From Prostheceraeus crozeri (Eukaryota; Platyhelminthes; Polycladida; Euryleptidae): a stretch of 64,000 bases of DNA. The notes under the pieces are model-generated. The model saw only the letters and a program-made list of their open reading frames with translations, did not search any database and was not told the origin of the DNA. How positions within the stretch are numbered: the first letter of the stretch is position 1; each line of letters starts with the position of its first letter. The stretch lies in NCBI GenBank assembly GCA_907163375.1, contig CAJQUW010016941.1:1-64000 (forward strand), written 5' to 3'. Both the position numbers and the translations under genes were made by a program. This document shows, one piece after another, positions 58,139 to 64,000 of this stretch.

Positions 58139-58748
58139 GTAAGTTTTCGACGCTATTTCTAAACCTAATTGGCGATACCTGAGATCCAGATTGACTGCAT
58201 TGCATTGGCTGCAATTTCAATCTCAATTGGCTGGAATTTTAAACTCAAAATTTCAATCTACATTGATAACACTCTCAATCCAAATTGATGATGTTCTAGG
58301 AGGCTGTGTTCAATCAATAAACGTCATCTAAAATACCGTTGCTTCCACAATTAGAGTCCGTGGATATTTAATTTTGGACTACCTTTTTAGAGATTGGGAA
58401 ATGGGTGAGGAAATCTGGCAACCTGATCTCAAAGGAGCAGTGTCATTCTGTTATACACGTAGTAATCGAGGCTCATTTATCTCCATCACTCAATGAATCA
58501 AAACTTGCTCTATGATTATTCGAATTCATTCAGATTCTATATATTTGAGCTAGCTCTGTCATTCTGAGATCTCTGGCATTTTCCATCGTAACTTTTTGAT
58601 ATCCGTTGAATCTTCCTTGTCAGACATACCTGAAAGCATGAGTGTAATATTTTTCTATTACCATGCATAGGTTCGGCTTTCAATAATCGTCGAGATTTAG
58701 TTAAGAAAGTGAAAATTCTGATAATCCATCCATTGTCCTTTATTATCA

Positions 58749-58917
58749 TGTGGTGATGCTATAGGCGGTCCATGTGGGCGGTGTGTGTCTCCCGCATATA
58801 TAAGTCCCGGGCACCCGGTTTACGATGCAAGAGATCAGAATTGTGCTCTCTAATAAATGATTTTGTGTATTGCTGTTACTTACCGTTTTTCTTATAAGTA
58901 GCACATTGTGACTACCA
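58749..58917 (+). repeat. possible solo LTR, about 169 bp
   Basis: Starts TGTGGTGATG, ends CTACCA, and contains a TATA-like catatataag, then about 65 bp later an aataaa signal. This is the layout of a short LTR. No target-site duplication was found and no partner LTR exists nearby. Confidence 0.35.
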
Positions 58918-58961
58918 TATATTGAATTGTTTTTTTGGTAATACATCTCACTCACTCTCAC

Positions 58962-59605
58962 TCATCCCTTTTTGCGTCCTTGCGGTCCAGAAGATGCTGG
59001 GTTAGACGATTTCCGCTTGATGATGCTCCTCCACTTCTGGCGATCGTGTGTATCAGCTTCTTGAGCACCAACACTTTTCAGGTCTTCAGCGATGACATCG
59101 CGCCAGGTCTTTCTTTGGCGTCCAACAGCACGCTTGCCAGATACTTCTATGTCCGTAGCTTTCTTGACCCATTCCGACTCGCTCTTCCTCCGCACATGAC
59201 CAAACCAGCGCAACCTTTGCCTTCTGATCGAATCCAAGATGTTCTCTAGCCCCATTTCCTGTCGCAGTTCTTCATTCGATCTTCTCTCTGATCCTCTCAC
59301 TCCGCACATCCAACGCATCTTTCATGCATGCGCATCTCTGCAGACTGCAGCATCCTTTCATGATTTGCGAGCATGGGCCACGATTTACAACCGTAAATCA
59401 TTGCTTGCCGGACACATGCAGCATACAGCTGGCCTTTGACTCGCATGGACGGTGACTTCGATGTTAAGAAGGCTTGGAGCTCCCGAAACTTTCTCCAACC
59501 ACACCGTATTCTGGCAACCACTGCTGACTCAACACCACCGCAACTGTCGATAACATCACCAAGATAGCAGAAGCTGTCCACGCTCTCAAGTCGGGTTCCG
59601 TGCAT
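58962..59605 (-). pseudogene. LINE C-terminal region
   Basis: 59297-59605 has SFCYLGDVIDSCGGVESAVV and ARIRCGWRKFRELQAFL. After a frameshift, 58962-59318 has RRQRLRWFGHVRRKSESEWV and RQRKTWRDVIAEDLKSVG, the standard C-terminal segments of such LINEs. The stop overlaps the microsatellite tail. Confidence 0.85.
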
Positions 59606-60481
59606 GTCAACGCACTTGGGAATATCTTACCATCATCCTTCGAAGCTGATAAGCACTTCTCACACTTGTAATTGATAGCCGCAGTGAGTCTCCCTTTCAC
59701 TTTTGAGCATCGCGCATGCAACCAACCATTGCAGATGTTACATTGGATTGAGTTCGCTCCCACACCTTTGCAGCATTTTAAACATGGCCATTTTGCTGTC
59801 TGGTACTTCTTCTCGACTCTGTCTTTACCACTGCTTACCATGATCTTTGTCTTTGTGGCATTCATCTTCAAACCTTTACAGGACAAACTTCTTTCCCAAC
59901 ACAGCAATTTCGCTTGAAGATCTTCCTCCGAGTCAGCCATAAGGAGAAGGTCATCCGCATATAGAAGTTCATATGGCAATCCCTTCCTCGCTGCTTCACT
60001 TACGGCATCCATAACTATGGCAAAGAGCAATGGACTCAATACCGAACCTTGATTCACTCCTACATCCACAGTGAAGTGGTCAGAGTCTCCGAACTTAGTG
60101 CGAACGGCCGTAGTTGCATGCGATATAGTGTGTCATTATCGCTCTTACAAGCCATTCCTCGACTCCACTTTTGCGAACAGACCACCGTAAAACTTCTCTT
60201 GGGACTCTGTCGAAGGCTTTTTCAAGGTCAACAAAGGCTAGGAACATCTTCTTTTGCTTAGCACGATACTTCTCCATGACCTGTCGGGTTATAAAGATGG
60301 GGTCAGTAGTACCTCTACCAGGCATAAAGCCGAACTGCATTTGATCAAGCTCTATTTGAGAGCGTAGTCTCTTCTCCAGTACTCTTTCGAACACCTTCAT
60401 GGCATGATCCAACAGCTTTATTGCTCTGTAGGATTCGCATTGTAGAGGATCTCCTTTACCCTTGTACTGAGGAATGAGCAC
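59464..60481 (-). pseudogene. LINE reverse transcriptase core and Cys-rich finger
   Basis: 60095-60481 has IPQYKGKGDPLQCESYRAIK, MQFGFMPGRGTTD and AFVDLEKAFDRVPR. After one frameshift, 59464-60069 has NQGSVLSPLLFAIVMD and the catalytic YADDLLLMADSEEDL. A finger PCLKCCKGVGANSIQCNICN-GWLHARC then follows, a feature of a LINE group common in marine invertebrates as I recall. A further frameshift comes before the C-terminal part. Confidence 0.85.
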
Positions 60482-60490
60482 ACTACTGCA

Positions 60491-61222
60491 TCAATCATGA
60501 GGGATATCATCAACTTGCAGAACTTCGTTAAACAGCTCTGATAACCATTTCACTGATACGTCCAGGCTGTGCAAGAACATTTCATTGACAACATCGGACG
60601 GACCGGGTTCTTTTTTCTTCTTCGTGTTGTTCAGAGCATTTCGAACTTCTTCTTCAGATATGCTTCGCCACGGCCCCTTCACAGTAGGACACTCAGTTGC
60701 ACCGTCCCAGCTGTTTTCAACATTCATCAACGTTGTCATGAAGTCTCTCCATCTTTGTTTCACCTCATCAGGTTTGGCCATAATGTTTCCCTGTTCGTCT
60801 TTAACGCACGACACTCCCTGAATATCCCGATTTTCGGATGCCATCTGTTTCGCAATTTTGATGAATCGCTTTTTGCCGTCATCAGTATCAAGATTCTTTG
60901 CAAACTCGCGTCTTTTAGTTTCTTGTGCAATCGAAACTGTTTTCCTGGCCTTCCGTCTTGATTGTTCGTAGATAACCCTATTTACATCACTTTTATTCTT
61001 TTGCCACTGTTTGAAACACTTCCTTTTATATTTGACAGCTTTGTTCACTTCTGAATTCCACCACCAGGTCTCCTTCCTGCCTGCCCAACCTTTGGTTCGA
61101 CCACAGACTTTCTCAGCACTTTGAATCCATGCATCTCTCATACCACGCCATGCAGCATTAACGGAATTCCGTTCATCATTGCTCATCATGCGATGAGCGA
61201 TGAGCATGATTTGAAACTTCAT
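60491..61222 (-). pseudogene. LINE linker and start of reverse transcriptase
   Basis: Basic linker (KETWWWNSEVNKAVKYKRKC) followed by the start of the RT domain, VKGPWRSISEEEVRNALNNT and KKKKEPGPSDVVNEMF. It ends at a TGA (60488-60490) where relatives have Trp, in the same frame as the next part. Confidence 0.8.
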
Positions 61223-61553
61223 CGTTGAAGCGTGCAGCTAGCGTTGGGTCCTTCAGTTTCCAAATTCGTATACGTGACACACATTTTCTTGAAAATCTTT
61301 TCACCGGTTTTATCTTCAGGTCACTTAAAAGTAGCCGGTGCTGCGATACACATTCTTCACCTGGTATGACTTTCGTGTCGACAATTTTGTTTCGATCTCT
61401 TCGAACCAATATGTAGTCGATGACACTTTCATTACCACCAGAGCTGTAAGTAATGAGCTTGTTGGAGCTTTTTCTGAAGTAGGTGTTGCATAGAATTAGT
61501 TCCAGAGCATCTGCGAAGTCGAGCACACGGAGGCCCTCGTTATTTCTTGCACA
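61176..61553 (-). pseudogene. LINE endonuclease, C-terminal part
   Basis: RNNEGLRVLDFADALELILC and NTYFRK, then SGGNESVIDYILVRRDRNKI and VIPGEECVSQHRLLLSDLKI. The IDYILV and SQHRLLLSDL blocks are the last catalytic motifs of an APE-type endonuclease (normally SDH). A frameshift lies in 61176-61222, where the downstream linker frame takes over. Confidence 0.8.
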
Positions 61554-61559
61554 TAATAC

Positions 61560-64000
61560 ATGCATATAGTTTTAAGTGAATTTTGATCATATTACATTAA
61601 TGACTTATCAGAGAGCATCCAAATAGACTGTATTTGATTCCGTCTTTAAATCGAATTACAAATACCTACTGAACTTCATTTCCAGTCGAAATGGAAAGAT
61701 AACTGAATAGTAATTTCACTCAAGCTTGCTAAGTTCACCTCTCTTAACATTAAAAGTCTTCCATAGTATGCTTCGGATTTGAAGAAAAAACTGATTTTCA
61801 TTCGTAATTAGTGGTGTACAAAGTGAACTAAATATTTTACTGAACCCTGCGGAGTCATTTCTGTAATTCATGCTCAAAGTAAACTAAAAAATAGTTATCA
61901 TTTTTCTTTTTGAATTTTTAATAGATACTTCGAGGTTTTGAAATAAATAAATCTTTGGGTATTTTGATATTTTTGACTAAATATTTTCCTGAGCGCTCCA
62001 TTTCTATAACTGTGACTATTAGTTAGAATAAAATCGCCTTGTATGTGCCACATAATTGTTGTTCACATTAGCCCGATTATCTCAACGATAAATCGTGTCG
62101 TCGAGATCACTCCGACAACGATTTTTCTTGAGCGGCAAAAAATCGCATTAATCGAACATCATATTATTCATTTCATAGATTGAAAGCGCATATGTTTTTC
62201 ATTGTGAATAATTGGTGAGATATTCTAATATTGATCTCTTGAATGCGCGTATGATTTTCTATCTATCTCTTTGACTTCAATTTTTTTATATTTTGCTATG
62301 GTAACATACAAAGTAAACACGTCTGTGAAGTTGGCGGAACCACCCACCAGACCCATAATTTATTACAGCGAGATTCTACTCGAAACAACTTCTACTTTAT
62401 CAATTTTTTACCTCCTGATCGAGAATCTGGGCTCAGATTCTACAAATTTGAGAAATTCAAGTTTAAAGATAAAAGTGGTTCCGTTAACTTCACACACGCG
62501 AAATAAACACGCTTATTTTTTGACAAGGCCAGTATTGACAAAAACCTAATTGAAATTGTACAGAACCCACTACCCAGGCATATTTGTTTTCAGCCGTCAT
62601 CATATATTGGGATTGATCACAGACACCAGATTGCGTTCAAAATGGTGTCTCATTACATTTTCAGAGTATTTGGTAAATGATAGTTGTAACTTCAGTACGT
62701 CAGAGTTTTATCGACTAAGCCCTTAATAAAAGTGTCTAGTATGTGTTACAGCTTTATTATTTACTTAGCGCATTATGTTCTTGGCAGCTCAAAAGTCATA
62801 TTATTAAAAGTTCAACCGAGTTTTGCAAGTTGATGAACACACATATTCCAAATAATCTTAAAAATATTACTAAATTCCTTCAAAAAGCTCAAGAGTTGCG
62901 ACAGTCTACTAAAGATAACACAAACTAAATGACATTTAGAAGCAAATTTTTCTTTTCTCCTTCCTGAACACGATTCTTTGTCTTTGAAATTGATCGCACG
63001 CCTTAAATGTACCATCTGATGTCTGAGTTTTTTATAGTTATGTTTGAAACAAGAATGTTTTTGTTCACATGCTTTTTCCATGTATTTGGACTACTATTTG
63101 GGTATGTATTGACTTATTGACTCATGACAGCAAGCTTAACTCTACAAGAAGCACACGAAAATCACCTCAAATTTTCCGTGATATAGATATCGTGCTTTCA
63201 CACTAAGATTATCGATTAAAGTATTTCCAACTGCCTTGCACTTATATTACAATAAGTAAAACTTGCTAAAAAATTCTATCGGATTGATTTATTATCTTAT
63301 GTGTTGAATAATTAGGTGGTTATTCTGTGAAAAGTTATGAATGAAAAAATCGGTTTCCATGACAAGAGTTCGATGTACTTTTCAGTGTTTGTGTTTTTAG
63401 AGGATTTGAATCATTGTCTGTCTGAATTTGCTCTTAGCTTCGATGGACAATTTTAATATGCTGCCGAGAATATGAGGATGGATCGCTTTACAAAAATAGA
63501 AGTTGAGAAATTAAAAAATGCGGTTCCATGCAATAGCTCGACAGATTATTTTCGCTTTGCCTTTTTAGAATCTTTGAGTCACAATGTATCCAAATTTCCA
63601 CTCCGTTTTGATGGACGATTTTGAATTTGAACGCAGACGCCTATCATGATCTATAATAATTCTGTCAATTAAAACCCCGTCCTCGCTGTTTTGTAATATT
63701 CATTGTAATGCAAATTGAAGACATTTGTAATGTGCTGTGACGAGAATTTCAATTTTGAAACTCATCAAGTGATTGTATTGACTTTCTATTCAAATATTCA
63801 TTATGATGGAATATAGTGGTACACTGAATTTCAAATCCGACAGGAGTATCACCACATAAGAGACTTGTATAAGTCGCATTTATGTTAGTGTCGTCGTTGT
63901 TCTCGTAATGAGCACCGCAAAGTTGAAAAATTGAATTGAATAGCAATAAGTACTAATGGCTGCATGCGGGTAACAGTTTTTTAATGCTCGTTTGTCAAAA
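61560..64000. other. presumed intron of the acidic-protein gene, nothing firm
   Basis: AT-rich. A stretch 62796-62928 follows an acceptor-like TGTTCTTGGCAG and reads LKSHIIKSSTEFCKLMNTHI and on to a stop, but its frame does not fit the phase left by exon 57980-58138. It is not called as an exon. Confidence 0.35.

Larger units (their letters stand above)
58947..61553 (-). mobile_element. 5'-truncated LINE (APE-RT type) with TSD and microsatellite tail
   Basis: An 8 bp duplication taatacat flanks it (58939-58946 and about 61554-61561). On the minus strand it begins inside the endonuclease, runs through reverse transcriptase and a Cys-rich finger, and ends with a stop codon that is itself part of a (TGAG)n-like tail (58947-58965). 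The endonuclease/RT style and tail suit the RTE/Jockey side of LINEs; the clade is not settled. The 5' part is missing, as is usual for target-primed insertions. Confidence 0.88.

Noticed and set aside
62796-62928. Possible terminal exon on the plus strand after TGTTCTTGGCAG
   Set aside because: The long open frame does not match the phase left by exon 57980-58138, and the matching frame stops early.

Overview
The window looks like nuclear DNA of an invertebrate animal. It is AT-rich, with long, sparsely coded introns, GT-AG splice sites and a very high load of varied mobile elements: a Polinton-like fossil, a Ty3/Gypsy-type LTR element, Penelope-like pieces, a LINE, a Crypton, hAT, Tc1/mariner and pogo-like DNA transposons, and fold-back palindromes. 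No species can be named from the sequence alone. Assignments to families rest on motifs recognised by eye, not on searches.

Layout. 1-4.8 kb: a very AT-rich, decayed Polinton/adintovirus-like fossil with capsid-type and packaging-ATPase relics and recurring short hairpins. 9.9-42.3 kb: ten probable exons of one host gene on the minus strand. Every junction between consecutive identified exons is phase-compatible, and three exons are microexons of 27, 27 and 24 nt. The introns of this gene carry most of the DNA transposons: a mariner-like element with another MITE nested inside it (11.2-12.5 kb), a pogo-like MITE (24.5 kb), a Crypton relic (27.4-28.4 kb), hAT elements (32.1 and 39.3 kb; another lies at 41.1 kb) and a 2.6 kb DNA transposon (33.8-36.4 kb). 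45.7 kb: an almost perfect palindrome. 46.2-50.9 kb: a complete-looking LTR retrotransposon whose two 422 bp LTRs differ at about three sites, so it is a recent arrival. 51.2 kb: an internally deleted Tc1/mariner relic. 52.8-53.6 kb: a Penelope-like 3' end (GIY-YIG relic) between two inverted arms, each carrying a hammerhead-ribozyme-like core. 56.2-58.1 kb: the first two coding exons of a second host gene on the plus strand, encoding a very acidic N-terminus. Its first coding intron holds an LTR-retrotransposon gag/protease fossil and a LINE RT scrap. 58.9-61.6 kb: a 5'-truncated LINE with target-site duplication and microsatellite tail.

The host content is therefore parts of two genes. The first encodes a charged, coiled-coil-prone protein with a conserved Cys-pair block; the second is unidentified. 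The rest is mostly a stratified record of transposition. The most unusual items are the hammerhead-like motifs in the Penelope-like inverted arms, with a related motif at 24.0 kb in a short TSD-flanked element. Next are the run of phase-neutral microexons, the repeated hairpin module in the Polinton-like fossil, and a family of fold-back palindromes, one of which shares a 13-mer with the Penelope-like arms.
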